From: Chryseobacterium elymi
GTDB taxonomy: Bacteria > Bacteroidota > Bacteroidia > Flavobacteriales > Weeksellaceae
NCBI RefSeq assembly: GCF_003385495.1
Contig: NZ_QNUH01000007.1
Span: forward strand, 124,001 to 188,000
DNA length: 64,000 nt
Direction of reading: 5' to 3'
Shown here: positions 56,695-64,000 of the stretch, piece by piece
How the letters are laid out: each line of letters begins with the position of its first letter
How positions within the stretch are numbered: position 1 is the first letter of the stretch
Program-made: the position numbers and the translations under genes
Notes under the pieces: generated by a model
Seen by the model: the letters and a program-made list of their open reading frames with translations, nothing else
Database searches by the model: none
Told to the model about the DNA's origin: nothing

Positions 56695-57483
56695 CTATAG
56701 TAAAATCCGGAAAACAACTTCCGTTCCTGACCCTTCAGATAAAATATGACATTCGCCGTTCTGCTCCTGCATACGCCGCTTCATGTTCCGGAGGCCATTT
56801 CCTTCCGGTTTTTCACTATTGACTCCTATTCCATTATCTGAAACTCTCATTACAAATTCTTTATCTTTCTGAGTAAATGAAAGCTTCAACTGACTAGACT
56901 GGCTGTGTTTGTAAGCATTATTCAGAGATTCTTTTAAGCATAAAAACATGTTCCGTCTCAGTTCCGTAGAAATTGGGGTTTCTGCTATAATATCTTCGCT
57001 TTCTGACCAGAATTCTATTTTTGTTCTTTTCAGAAAGTTCGCGGTATATTGTATGGCATAATCTATAAAACTTCCCAGGGTATCGTTTCCCGAGTTTAGG
57101 CTCCACAGCATTTCGCGCATGGAAAGGTTCATTTCTTCCGAGGTTTTCAGAAGTTCGTCTATATCATTTTGCAGATCATCATTATCGGCTTTCTGTTTTA
57201 AGAACTCGGCCTGGAGTTTTAGTGCTGAAATGCCGGCTCCAAGGTCGTCATGCATGTCGTGCGAGATGCGTTCGCGTTCCTGTTCTATTGATTTTTGTTT
57301 TTCGAGCTCTTTCTGGAGGAGCTGGTTTTGGTATTCTGCTTCTTTGAGCTGTTGTTCTTTAAAATATAAAAGTTGCTTTCTATTGTACATTAAGACTACA
57401 AAAATTGTAAAAGCAGCCAAAAGTATCACCAAAAGCAATGCAATTAAAAAAATAAGTTTTATTTCGGATGGTAAAGATTTCAT
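56695..57483 (-). CDS. HisKA_3-type sensor histidine kinase without sensory domain
   Basis: Two-component kinase of 262 residues (NarX/DesK/LiaS type). One N-terminal membrane helix (about 8-32) is followed by a coiled-coil stretch (40-70), then the HisKA_3 helix with ISHDMHDDLGAGIS, phospho-acceptor His78, and the ATPase domain with CLKESLNNAYKHSQSS (N box) and VSDNGIGVNS and GNGLRNMKRRMQEQ (G boxes). No extracytoplasmic sensor is present. The start overlaps the stop of the 7-TM gene by 4 bases (ATGA), so the 7-TM protein is a good candidate for the sensor. The partner regulator opens the operon. Confidence 0.93.
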   Translation of the reverse strand: MKSLPSEIKLIFLIALLLVILLAAFTIFVVLMYNRKQLLYFKEQQLKEAEYQNQLLQKELEKQKSIEQERERISHDMHDDLGAGISALKLQAEFLKQKADNDDLQNDIDELLKTSEEMNLSMREMLWSLNSGNDTLGSFIDYAIQYTANFLKRTKIEFWSESEDIIAETPISTELRRNMFLCLKESLNNAYKHSQSSQLKLSFTQKDKEFVMRVSDNGIGVNSEKPEGNGLRNMKRRMQEQNGECHILSEGSGTEVVFRILL

Positions 57484-58100
57484 TTTTTATTCATCATGTT
57501 GTATTTGTGTAAAGCTATATAAAATAATATGCTGCTGATGATATTAATTACATTCAGCAGCTGTTTCAGTAAATGCAGAAATGGTTTATCTATTTCATTC
57601 AGCAGATACATCGGTGTAGTTCTAAAAATAAAAAAACAGCTCCATAAAAGTATAGAAGATGATATCCAGAAAACCGGATCATCTGTAATTTTAGATTCGT
57701 TGATATTGTTTAATTTATAACCATACCAATAGAGCACCTGTATTATATTGGTAATGCAATAAAGAATGGCAAAACTTAAGCTATATTTATCTAAATAAAA
57801 TAGTCCGGGATTAAAAAGTATTCCAATCAAAGTAATGGTAATCATTCCGATAACCATTTTTCTGCTTTTCACATTCAAATAATAAAAACGGATAAGGTAA
57901 AGAATATTGAATAAATTCAAATAATTATACTGGATGGATTTGGAACTAATAATATTCAGTTCCGAAAAAAAATCCACTCCAAAATTAATAAGCAGGAAAA
58001 AAAAGAAATAGTCTTGGGAAGAAAACTTTTTTCTCCCCAAAACTATGGCTGCTTTTATTAAAACAATAAAAGAGATAATATAGTAAATAGTTATCAACAT
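57480..58100 (-). CDS. 7-TM integral membrane protein of the kinase operon (hypothetical)
   Basis: Not assigned to a named family. The 206 residues carry seven hydrophobic stretches: near 3-22, 30-48, 62-78, 82-98, 107-127, 145-163 and 180-200 (for example YYIISFIVLIKAAIVLG, FFFFLLINFGVDFFS, VFWISSSILLWSCFFIF). Loops are short, with Lys-rich ends (the C-terminal MMNKK). It starts two bases after the unknown 277-residue gene and overlaps the kinase start. Best read as the membrane sensor for the adjacent kinase (inference from gene order and the kinase's lack of a sensor domain). Confidence 0.75.
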   Translation of the reverse strand: MLITIYYIISFIVLIKAAIVLGRKKFSSQDYFFFFLLINFGVDFFSELNIISSKSIQYNYLNLFNILYLIRFYYLNVKSRKMVIGMITITLIGILFNPGLFYLDKYSLSFAILYCITNIIQVLYWYGYKLNNINESKITDDPVFWISSSILLWSCFFIFRTTPMYLLNEIDKPFLHLLKQLLNVINIISSILFYIALHKYNMMNKK

Positions 58101-58102
58101 TT

Positions 58103-58936
58103 TTATGGTTCCAGGCTGCCCTGATCATAGTAAGGAAAATGGGCTGTCAACTGCGCCTTGGAGTTATCTGAAGGTATTGAAGCCAAATAAAAAGATTGTA
58201 TCGTTCCACGTGTAACATGTTTTCTCTCTCCAAAACACAATTCAAAATCAATATTTTCTACAGTCTTTTCTTTACAGCCTCCTAGATATTGTCTTATTCT
58301 GTCGGTATACTTTTTCACCTTACGGAGATCATATTTTTGGCAGCATGGAACATAATTGTTCGTAGAAGCATTTCTAATTCTGCTTCCCAAAGCACTACCT
58401 TGAAAATTCTGACAATAGATCCACAAATCAGCTGAGGTGATATGATAAGCCTGCTGCAAATTAAACACAGCATATGTGGCACCCAGCAGATCAGACGAAG
58501 CATCAGCTATAAAAGAAACTACTGCATACAGATGCCCTTCACGGCTTGCTAAAGCTTCGCTTTCCTGTGGTGCTGCTTCCAAAATTTTAGTGATTTCTAA
58601 TGAAGGTAGTTCCATAAAAGATATTTTCATATCGACATAGCCTGCGCCTAAATGATCTGTAACAAGCGTTTCAAAAATATTAAAGTTAACAGATAATGGA
58701 GACTGTATTCTTGGTAAAAGACTAATAAAATTCGCTCTGTCCATAGTAAATTTAGCGTCTTTTATAGGATCTGTAACAGTATACAGCATATTATTACTCA
58801 TAATATACTTTTTCGCACGAACCTCGTTTTCTGTTAGAGGTTCGTTATTAATTAAATCTTCTATTCCTCCAGATTTTTCTAAAGAAATGATAAATGCTTC
58901 CACTGAGCAATTGAAATCTTCTTCTAATGTTTCCAT
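58103..58936 (-). CDS. Orphan cytoplasmic protein of the kinase operon (hypothetical, 277 aa)
   Basis: Not recognised. No signal peptide or membrane helix is visible. The N-terminus is acidic (METLEEDFNCSVEAFIISLE), the middle is mixed with IEVSSFIADASSDLLGATYAV in the sequence (core ADASSDLLGATYAVF), and the C-terminal third has several Cys (CQNFQG, VPCCQKYDLRK, LGGCKEKT, FELCFGERK) that might bind metal. It lies 13 bases after the response regulator gene and 2 bases before the 7-TM gene, so its place in the signalling operon is firm, while its job is unknown. Confidence 0.7.
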   Translation of the reverse strand: METLEEDFNCSVEAFIISLEKSGGIEDLINNEPLTENEVRAKKYIMSNNMLYTVTDPIKDAKFTMDRANFISLLPRIQSPLSVNFNIFETLVTDHLGAGYVDMKISFMELPSLEITKILEAAPQESEALASREGHLYAVVSFIADASSDLLGATYAVFNLQQAYHITSADLWIYCQNFQGSALGSRIRNASTNNYVPCCQKYDLRKVKKYTDRIRQYLGGCKEKTVENIDFELCFGERKHVTRGTIQSFYLASIPSDNSKAQLTAHFPYYDQGSLEP

Positions 58937-58949
58937 AGCTTTTAGTTTT

Positions 58950-59582
58950 TTAGTTTTTAAAATGGTTAAATTTATTTATTGCTTCCACCTTATTACTGAC
59001 ATGCAGCTTTCGGTAGATGCTTCCTACGTGTTTTTTTACGGTATCAATGCTGATGAACTTCTGGTCAGCGATTTCTTTGTACAACAGTCCCTGTGAAAGA
59101 AGCTCAAGAATTTCTTTTTCACGCTCGGTGAGATCATCAAGTTCTTTAGTTTCGGGAAGTTTCTTTTCGAAGTGGCTCAAAACTCTTCGGGCAATAGAAA
59201 GGCTCATAGGTGCACCACCATTGTAGACATCGCGGATAGAGGATAAGATTTTATCCATGCTTTCTCCTTTGATGAGATAGCCCATCGCACCGACTTTTAA
59301 AGAATTGAAAATCTTCTCATCATCTTCAAAACTGGTACACATGATGAACTGCGTTTCAGGCATTTCTTTTCTGAGCTTTTCGATGATTTCAATGCCGAGC
59401 ATATCCTGCAGCTGGATATCCATCATCACCACATCCGGAGCAATATCCGGGAGATTTTTCAGGGCGTCATTCCCGTCAAAGAACTGGGCGACCACCTTCA
59501 TGTCATCCTGGTAATTGATGACTTTCTTCAACGCATTGTTGTAGTTCTTTTCGTCTTCTACTATGGCGATGGAAATACTCAT
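58950..59582 (-). CDS. NarL/LuxR-type response regulator
   Basis: Transcription factor of 210 residues from the ATG at 59582 (MSISIAIVEDEKNYNN). The receiver domain has acidic pocket IVEDE (8-11), phospho-acceptor Asp55 in VVMMDIQLQD, Thr-like position TSFED and Lys104 in YLIKGES. The C-terminal HTH has LTEREKEILELLSQG and FISIDTVKKHVGSIYRKL. It is the first gene of a four-gene operon ending in its kinase. An 8-bp palindrome (59629-59648) sits 47 bases upstream of its start. Confidence 0.93.
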   Translation of the reverse strand: MSISIAIVEDEKNYNNALKKVINYQDDMKVVAQFFDGNDALKNLPDIAPDVVMMDIQLQDMLGIEIIEKLRKEMPETQFIMCTSFEDDEKIFNSLKVGAMGYLIKGESMDKILSSIRDVYNGGAPMSLSIARRVLSHFEKKLPETKELDDLTEREKEILELLSQGLLYKEIADQKFISIDTVKKHVGSIYRKLHVSNKVEAINKFNHFKN

Positions 59583-59628
59583 TGTTTTTTTGTTTAAGAC
59601 AAATTTCGTAAGAAAACAAGGCGGAATC

Positions 59629-59648
59629 AATTACACTTTTGTGTAATT
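59629..59648. promoter_or_regulatory. Palindrome AATTACAC-TTTT-GTGTAATT in the divergent gap
   Basis: A perfect 8-bp inverted repeat with a 4-nt spacer lies between the response-regulator gene and the divergent lipoprotein gene. It could be an operator, for example for the regulator itself; the sequence alone cannot exclude a hairpin in a long leader. Confidence 0.45.
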
Positions 59649-59760
59649 TTGAGACTTGAGTTCAGGGTTATTGGTTTGTTTTTTGTTTCTACTAAATTTA
59701 CTTAAATTTCTGTTACAATAGAAAAACAATTAATACTCTATCCATTAAAAAATAAATATC

Positions 59761-60195
59761 ATGAGAAAAAGCCTTTTAATATCAACTGCAGCTATGGCAT
59801 TATTATTAACCAGCTGCAAAAAAAATGAAAGCGGAAACAAAAGTGTGATCAAGATCGACAGCTCGGAAACTGTGGTCAGAGACAATAACGGAAAAATTGA
59901 TTCTGTAACCGAAAGTTCCTCAACAATGGAAGTGAATGGCCAGAAAACGGAGAAAACCGATTTTGTTTATAAAGCAACAGATGGAACATTGGTAAAAGTA
60001 GTTTTCAAAAATGATCCGAAAGAAAATACCGTAGCTATTACCAGCAATAAAAAAACATTCACGTTACCTAAAACGGAAACCAAAGACGCTGAAACCATCT
60101 ATAAAAAAGATGATATGACAGTCAGGGTAAAAGGAGACAGCCTCCACCTTGAGCAGGGCAATAATATTATTGAACTGAAAAGAACGAAGATCTAA
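59761..60195 (+). CDS. Small lipoprotein, possibly MliC-like
   Basis: A protein of 144 residues with lipoprotein signal (MRKSLLISTAAMALLLTSC, Cys19). The mature part is Lys/Ser/Thr-rich, with a beta-rich C-terminal domain: DFVYKATDGTLVKVVFKNDP, NTVAITSNKKTFTLP, TIYKKDDMTVRVKGDSLHLE. The pattern Tyr-x-x-x-D-G-x-x-x-x-V-x-F and the 'kGd...L...g' end resemble membrane-bound lysozyme inhibitor MliC, but the two Cys of that fold are missing. The call is tentative. It is divergent from the response-regulator operon. Confidence 0.7.
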   Translation: MRKSLLISTAAMALLLTSCKKNESGNKSVIKIDSSETVVRDNNGKIDSVTESSSTMEVNGQKTEKTDFVYKATDGTLVKVVFKNDPKENTVAITSNKKTFTLPKTETKDAETIYKKDDMTVRVKGDSLHLEQGNNIIELKRTKI

Positions 60196-60241
60196 ATTGC
60201 AATCCGGGTTTCGGGATATGCACTATCAAATTTCATAAAAT

Positions 60242-60270
60242 AAAAAAACCATCCGGAGTCCGGATGGTTT
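60242..60270 (-). terminator. Terminator of the ribosomal/rpoA operon
   Basis: AAACCATCCGG (60246-60256) and CCGGATGGTTT (60260-60270) form an 11-bp stem with a 3-nt loop, followed on the minus strand by TTTTTTTA. Usable on both strands. Confidence 0.85.
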
Positions 60271-60292
60271 TCTATTTATATCTGAATGAATA

Positions 60293-60805
60293 TTATTCTT
60301 CAGTTTTCTCTTCTGCAGAGTCAGCTGCTTCAGCCTTAGGCTCTTCAACTTTCTCTTCTGCTTTTGGAGCTTCAGCTTTTTTTGCAGTTGCAGATCTTCT
60401 GCTTCTTCTTGTAGCTTTTTTCTCCTCAGCATTAGGATTGTAAAGTTCGTTGAAATCAACCAGCTCGATAAGAGCCATGTCAGCAGCATCACCTTGTCTG
60501 AAACCAGTCTTGATGATTCTTGTATACCCGCCGTTTCTTTCTGCGATTTTAGGAGCTACTGATCTGAAAAGTTCAGCAACCGCTTCTTTACTTTGAAGAT
60601 ATGAAAAAACAATTCTTCTATTGTGTGTAGTATCTTCTTTTGCCTTTGTTAATAGAGGTTCAACATATACTCTTAAAGCCTTAGCTTTAGCTACAGTAGT
60701 GTTGATTCTTTTATGCTCAATTAGAGAACAAGCCATATTAGAAAGTAAAGCACTTCTATGAGAAGCTGTTCTTCCTAAGTGATTGAATTTTTTACCGTGT
60801 CTCAT
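60293..60805 (-). CDS. rplQ: 50S ribosomal protein L17 with long C-terminal tail
   Basis: Ribosomal protein of 170 residues. The first 120 form the normal L17 ([20 protein letters not shown], and [22 protein letters not shown] in shortened form [13 protein letters not shown]). After about 125 comes a low-complexity tail of Lys/Arg ([16 protein letters not shown]) then Glu/Ala/Pro ([17 protein letters not shown]). E. coli L17 has 127 residues and lacks this tail; such tails are common in Bacteroidota. Last gene of the operon. Confidence 0.97.
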   Translation of the reverse strand: MRHGKKFNHLGRTASHRSALLSNMACSLIEHKRINTTVAKAKALRVYVEPLLTKAKEDTTHNRRIVFSYLQSKEAVAELFRSVAPKIAERNGGYTRIIKTGFRQGDAADMALIELVDFNELYNPNAEEKKATRRSRRSATAKKAEAPKAEEKVEEPKAEAADSAEEKTEE

Positions 60806-60811
60806 TATTAA

Positions 60812-61807
60812 TTATTTATCAGCGTCTAACTTATATTTTGCAACGTCGAAACCGAAGTTAAGACCTTTTGAATGCACTAATTCTTCTAGTTCTGTCAAAG
60901 ATTTTTTACCAAAATTTCTGAATTTCATCAAATCAGACTTACTGTAAGAAACCAGTTCTCCAAGAGTTTCTACTTCAGCAGCTTTCAGACAGTTAAGGGC
61001 TCTTACAGAAAGATCCATATCTGCTAATTTAGACTTAAGTAATTGTCTTGTATGAAGTGTTTCTTCATCATATTGGATAGATGCTTTTACAGCTTCTGTT
61101 TCAAGAGTTATTCTCTCATCAGAGAACAACATGAAGTGATAAATTAATATCTTAGAAGCTTCAGTTAAAGCATTTTGAGGACTGATGGAACCATCAGTTT
61201 CTATATCTAATACAAGTTTTTCGTAGTCTGTTTTTTGCTCTACACGATAATTTTCAATGCTGTATTGTACTTTCTTAATTGGCGTGAAAATAGAGTCAAT
61301 AGCAATAGTACCTACCGGTGCATTGTTTGACTTATTCTGTTCTGAAGGAACATACCCTCTTCCTTTTTCTATATTGAAAGTAATTTCGAAAGTTACATCA
61401 CTGTTTAGGTTGCAGATCAAAAGATCCGGGTTCAGCACCTCAAATCCGTTGATAGACTTCCCTAAATCACCAGCAGTAATAACTGTTTGACCTGAAACTT
61501 TAGCAATTACCTGCTCGTTGGCCTGGCCTTCTGCTGAAGCTTTTAATCTTACCTGCTTAAGGTTAAGAATAATTTCGGTAACGTCTTCGATTACTCCTGG
61601 AATAGTTGAAAATTCGTGCTCTACACCTTCTATTTTGATAGATGAAATAGCATATCCTTCCAGAGAAGAAAGCAACACTCTTCTCAAAGCATTACCGATT
61701 GTAAGCCCGAAACCTGGTTCTAATGGTCTGAATTCGAATTGACCTTTAAATTCATCAGAGTTAAGTAAAATTACTTTATCGGGTTTTATGAATTGTAAAA
61801 TTGCCAT
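60812..61807 (-). CDS. rpoA: DNA-directed RNA polymerase alpha subunit
   Basis: Alpha subunit of 331 residues, with the N-terminal dimer domain ([25 protein letters not shown] shortened; core [14 protein letters not shown]) and the C-terminal domain ([20 protein letters not shown] and [15 protein letters not shown]) joined by a linker. Six bases separate it from rplQ. A usual member of the S13-S11-S4-alpha-L17 cluster. Confidence 0.98.
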   Translation of the reverse strand: MAILQFIKPDKVILLNSDEFKGQFEFRPLEPGFGLTIGNALRRVLLSSLEGYAISSIKIEGVEHEFSTIPGVIEDVTEIILNLKQVRLKASAEGQANEQVIAKVSGQTVITAGDLGKSINGFEVLNPDLLICNLNSDVTFEITFNIEKGRGYVPSEQNKSNNAPVGTIAIDSIFTPIKKVQYSIENYRVEQKTDYEKLVLDIETDGSISPQNALTEASKILIYHFMLFSDERITLETEAVKASIQYDEETLHTRQLLKSKLADMDLSVRALNCLKAAEVETLGELVSYSKSDLMKFRNFGKKSLTELEELVHSKGLNFGFDVAKYKLDADK

Positions 61808-61840
61808 ATTATTGGGTTGAGCAAAAATTTGATTAAAAAA

Positions 61841-62449
61841 TTATTTAGAGTAAAGTTCGACGATAAGCTGTTCCTTGATGTCCTCCGGAATCTGGATTCT
61901 TTCAGGAGCAGAAACGAAAGTACCTTCTTTCTTCTCATCGTTGAATTGTAACCACTCATAATTAGCTTTAGAAGCTAATGAATCAGTAACAACCTCAAGA
62001 GATTTAGATTTCTCTCTTACAGCGATCACATCACCTGCTTTTACTAAATAAGAAGGAATGTTAAGGATCTCCCCATTCACAGTGATGTGTCTGTGAGAAG
62101 TTAACTGTCTAGCAGCAGATCTTGTTTTAGCAAAACCTAATCTGAATACTACGTTATCCAATCTTGATTCACAAAGCTGTAATAGAACTTCACCTGTTAC
62201 ACCTTTACTTCTGTGTGCTTTTTCAAATAAGTTAGCAAACTGCTTTTCTAAAATACCGTAAGTATATTTAGCTTTTTGCTTTTCAGCCAGCTGAATTGCA
62301 TATTCAGATTTTTTAGCACCTCTTCTTTTGTTAGGACCGTGTTGTCCTGGCGGTTGGTTTTTTCTTCTTTCGAAGTTTTTGTCATCTCCGTAGATTGCAG
62401 CACCAAACTTTCTAGCAATCTTAGTTTTAGGTCCAATATATCTTGCCAT
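61841..62449 (-). CDS. rpsD: 30S ribosomal protein S4
   Basis: A protein of 202 residues starting [20 protein letters not shown]. The S4 RNA-binding domain is [20 protein letters not shown] and [19 protein letters not shown]. It lacks the zinc-type Cys cluster of some S4 forms. In E. coli S4 represses this operon at the translational level; no known target could be recognised here. Confidence 0.98.
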   Translation of the reverse strand: MARYIGPKTKIARKFGAAIYGDDKNFERRKNQPPGQHGPNKRRGAKKSEYAIQLAEKQKAKYTYGILEKQFANLFEKAHRSKGVTGEVLLQLCESRLDNVVFRLGFAKTRSAARQLTSHRHITVNGEILNIPSYLVKAGDVIAVREKSKSLEVVTDSLASKANYEWLQFNDEKKEGTFVSAPERIQIPEDIKEQLIVELYSK

Positions 62450-62468
62450 AATGGGTAAATTCTAAAAA

Positions 62469-62858
62469 TTAAACTCTTCTTCTTTTCGGTGGTCTACATC
62501 CATTGTGCGGCATAGGAGTCACATCAATGATTTCGCTAACTTCAATACCTGAATTGTGGATTGTTCTGATTGCAGATTCTCTACCTGCACCAGGACCTTT
62601 CACATACACCTTTACTCTTCTTAATCCAGCTTCGTGAGCAACATTAGAGCAATTTTCAGCCGCCATTTGAGCAGCAAATGGAGTATTCTTTTTAGAACCT
62701 CTGAAACCCATTTTACCGGCAGAAGCCCAAGAGATAACTTCTCCGCTTTTATTTGTTAAAGAAATGATGATGTTATTGAAAGAAGCCTGAATGTGTGCTT
62801 CACCAATAGCTTCAACTTTTACTTTTCTTTTTTTAACTACTTTAGTTTGTTTTGCCAT
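62469..62858 (-). CDS. rpsK: 30S ribosomal protein S11
   Basis: A protein of 129 residues with conserved [38 protein letters not shown] and the end [16 protein letters not shown]. Preceded by rpsM with a 12-base gap. Confidence 0.98.
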   Translation of the reverse strand: MAKQTKVVKKRKVKVEAIGEAHIQASFNNIIISLTNKSGEVISWASAGKMGFRGSKKNTPFAAQMAAENCSNVAHEAGLRRVKVYVKGPGAGRESAIRTIHNSGIEVSEIIDVTPMPHNGCRPPKRRRV

Positions 62859-62870
62859 AATTCCTAACGA

Positions 62871-63248
62871 TTATTTACTTGCCTTTTTCTTGTTAGCAAC
62901 AGTTTTTCTCTTTCCTTTACGGGTTCTAGAGTTGTTTTTCGTTCTCTGGCCTCTTAAAGGTAGTCCTAGTCTGTGACGTATTCCTCGTTGGCATCCTATG
63001 TCCATCAATCTCTTGATGTTCAATTGCACTTCAGATCTTAATTCTCCTTCTACTTTTACGTTGTCAGAGATATATGTTCTGATTGCAGCCAATTCATCGT
63101 CATTCCATTCGTTGACTTTCTTGTCTTCGCTGATACCGGCAGCTTTAAGGATTTCGGAAGAAGTACTTCTTCCAACTCCGTAGATGTAAGTTAAACCGAT
63201 AACACCTCTTTTGTTTTTTGGTAAATCAATACCTGCAATTCTCGCCAT
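62871..63248 (-). CDS. rpsM: 30S ribosomal protein S13
   Basis: A protein of 125 residues with [36 protein letters not shown] and the C-terminal [20 protein letters not shown]. The basic tail [14 protein letters not shown] reaches into the subunit interface. Confidence 0.98.
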   Translation of the reverse strand: MARIAGIDLPKNKRGVIGLTYIYGVGRSTSSEILKAAGISEDKKVNEWNDDELAAIRTYISDNVKVEGELRSEVQLNIKRLMDIGCQRGIRHRLGLPLRGQRTKNNSRTRKGKRKTVANKKKASK

Positions 63249-63257
63249 AATTTAATG

Positions 63258-63374
63258 TTAGCCTTGTCTTTGTTTAAATTTTGGGTTCTTCTTGTTGATT
63301 ACGAATAGTACACCTTTTCTGCGTACAATCTTGCAATCAGCGCTTCTTTTTTTAATTGATGCTCTAACTTTCAT
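63258..63374 (-). CDS. rpmJ: 50S ribosomal protein L36
   Basis: A 38-residue gene below usual length cut-offs: [20 protein letters not shown], then [18 protein letters not shown]. One Cys of the zinc ribbon (DCKIV) remains, and the others (CxxC, H) are replaced, so this is the zinc-free C-minus form. It lies 9 bases before rpsM and 109 bases after infA, a gap that holds a hairpin. Confidence 0.95.
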   Translation of the reverse strand: MKVRASIKKRSADCKIVRRKGVLFVINKKNPKFKQRQG

Positions 63375-63448
63375 TTGAAATATTTATTTTTTTTACTGGC
63401 AAACGGAATCTTACGATTTCATTTTGATAGTATTATTTTTCAACAAGA

Positions 63449-63476
63449 GCCAAATGGAACATGCATTCCATTTGGC
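63449..63476 (-). promoter_or_regulatory. Hairpin between infA and rpmJ
   Basis: GCCAAATGGAA (63449-63459) and TTCCATTTGGC (63466-63476) form a perfect 11-bp stem with a CATGCA-type loop, 8 bases after the infA stop. No T-run follows on the minus strand, so it is not an ordinary terminator; processing, attenuation or translational control are possible. Confidence 0.6.
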
Positions 63477-63483
63477 ATTTGTT

Positions 63484-63699
63484 TTAATATCTAAATGTGA
63501 TTCTCCCTTTCGATAAATCATAGGGAGACATTTCTAGTTTTACCTTGTCTCCAGGTAAAAGTTTAATATAATGCATTCTCATTTTACCGGAAATATGAGC
63601 GATAAGTATATGCCCATTCTCCAGCTCTACACGGAACTGGGCGTTCGAAAGTGCTTCCGTGATAACGCCATCTTGTTCAATATGTTTTTGTTTCGCCAT
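63484..63699 (-). CDS. infA: Translation initiation factor IF-1
   Basis: A 71-residue OB-fold protein: [20 protein letters not shown], with [20 protein letters not shown] and [20 protein letters not shown] matching the family throughout. It lies 3 bases after secY. Confidence 0.98.
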   Translation of the reverse strand: MAKQKHIEQDGVITEALSNAQFRVELENGHILIAHISGKMRMHYIKLLPGDKVKLEMSPYDLSKGRITFRY

Positions 63700-63702
63700 A
63701 AA

Positions 63703-64000
63703 TTAATATCCAGTCGTTCTTGATAATTTAGACTGCATTAAGCCATCATAGTGATGATTCAGCAGATAGGTATTAATCTGTTGAACGGTATCTAAAATAA
63801 CTCCAACCATAATCAATAGTGATGTTCCCCCGAAAAATAGGGCGAACGCATCTGTCTGAACAAAGCTTCCATGCACTATTGCTGGAAGGACTGCAAAGAT
63901 AGATAAAAATATTGCACCTGGCAAGGTAATTTTTGATAAAATATCATCTAAATAATCAGCTGTTTCTTTACCGGGTCTTACTTTCGGTACTAAACCTCCA
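63703..64000 (-). CDS. secY: Preprotein translocase SecY, C-terminal part (cut by window edge)
   Basis: The frame stays open to the window edge, giving the last 98 residues of SecY. It includes GLVPKVRPGKETADYLDDIL, then transmembrane helix 9 (AIFLSIFAVLPAIVHGSF), the loop FFGGTSLLIMVGVILDTVQQ and helix 10, and the tail SKLSRTTGY. The N-terminal part lies outside. An internal ATG at 63924 is not the real start. Confidence 0.97.
   Translation of the reverse strand, partial: GGLVPKVRPGKETADYLDDILSKITLPGAIFLSIFAVLPAIVHGSFVQTDAFALFFGGTSLLIMVGVILDTVQQINTYLLNHHYDGLMQSKLSRTTGY

Overview
The window looks like chromosome from a flavobacterium close to Chryseobacterium (Bacteroidota, Weeksellaceae). 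This is inferred from several things seen in the sequence: AT-rich DNA, a type IX secretion sorting domain, TAnnTTTG-type -7 promoter boxes with almost no Shine-Dalgarno sequences, a YbiT-like ABC-F, CtlX, DUF4350/DUF4129/MoxR genes, and an L17 protein with a long acidic/basic tail. No tRNA, rRNA, CRISPR array, transposase or phage gene was seen. Most of the window is core chromosome.

Left part (1-21.6 kb): amylomaltase malQ, a T9SS-secreted protein, a repeat-rich gap of 0.5 kb, then cysS, a DinB-like gene and folE. Next comes a roughly 10 kb methionine operon on the minus strand, running from a SAM-I riboswitch (18220-18322) to a terminator at 8468-8490. Its order is metX-type acyltransferase (TTG start), ACT-homoserine dehydrogenase, metZ, the homocysteine half of MetH, a fatty acid desaturase, the folate/B12 half of MetH, and metF. 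Together these convert homoserine to methionine and supply methyl-THF; the desaturase is the odd gene out. A GH63-like glucosidase and an OsmC protein follow.

Middle (21.6-41 kb): a divergent envelope-associated block (PRODH-like, DUF58, MoxR ATPase, DUF4350, DUF4129, a multi-pass membrane protein, SpoIIM-like; RDD protein on the other strand). Then come a glycosyltransferase and an LpxH-like phosphoesterase, yebC, a major OmpA-type porin, smpB, an ABC-F ATPase with one degenerate composite site, an M48 protease, recJ, a four-helix-bundle ORF bounded by inverted telomere-like repeats, nadD and a DUF3817 protein.

Right part (41-64 kb): two tandem paralogous outer-membrane beta-barrel receptors, a lipoprotein esterase, a GH43-type hydrolase, the citrulline/arginine hydrolase pair, a secreted orphan, and a short Cys-rich GG-leader peptide (51675-51836) that resembles a RiPP precursor. 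These are followed by gltA and eno, then a signalling operon of response regulator, unknown 277-aa protein, 7-TM protein and HisKA_3 kinase with two further unknown genes downstream. The window ends in the conserved ribosomal run secY-infA-rpmJ-rpsM-rpsK-rpsD-rpoA-rplQ.

The best candidates for undescribed biology are the four-gene signalling operon with its unknown satellites, the ABC-F with one dead composite ATP site, the repeat-bounded four-helix ORF that supplies the 3' end of recJ, and the orphan Cys-rich peptide. All product calls rest on motif recognition by eye; no database search was run.
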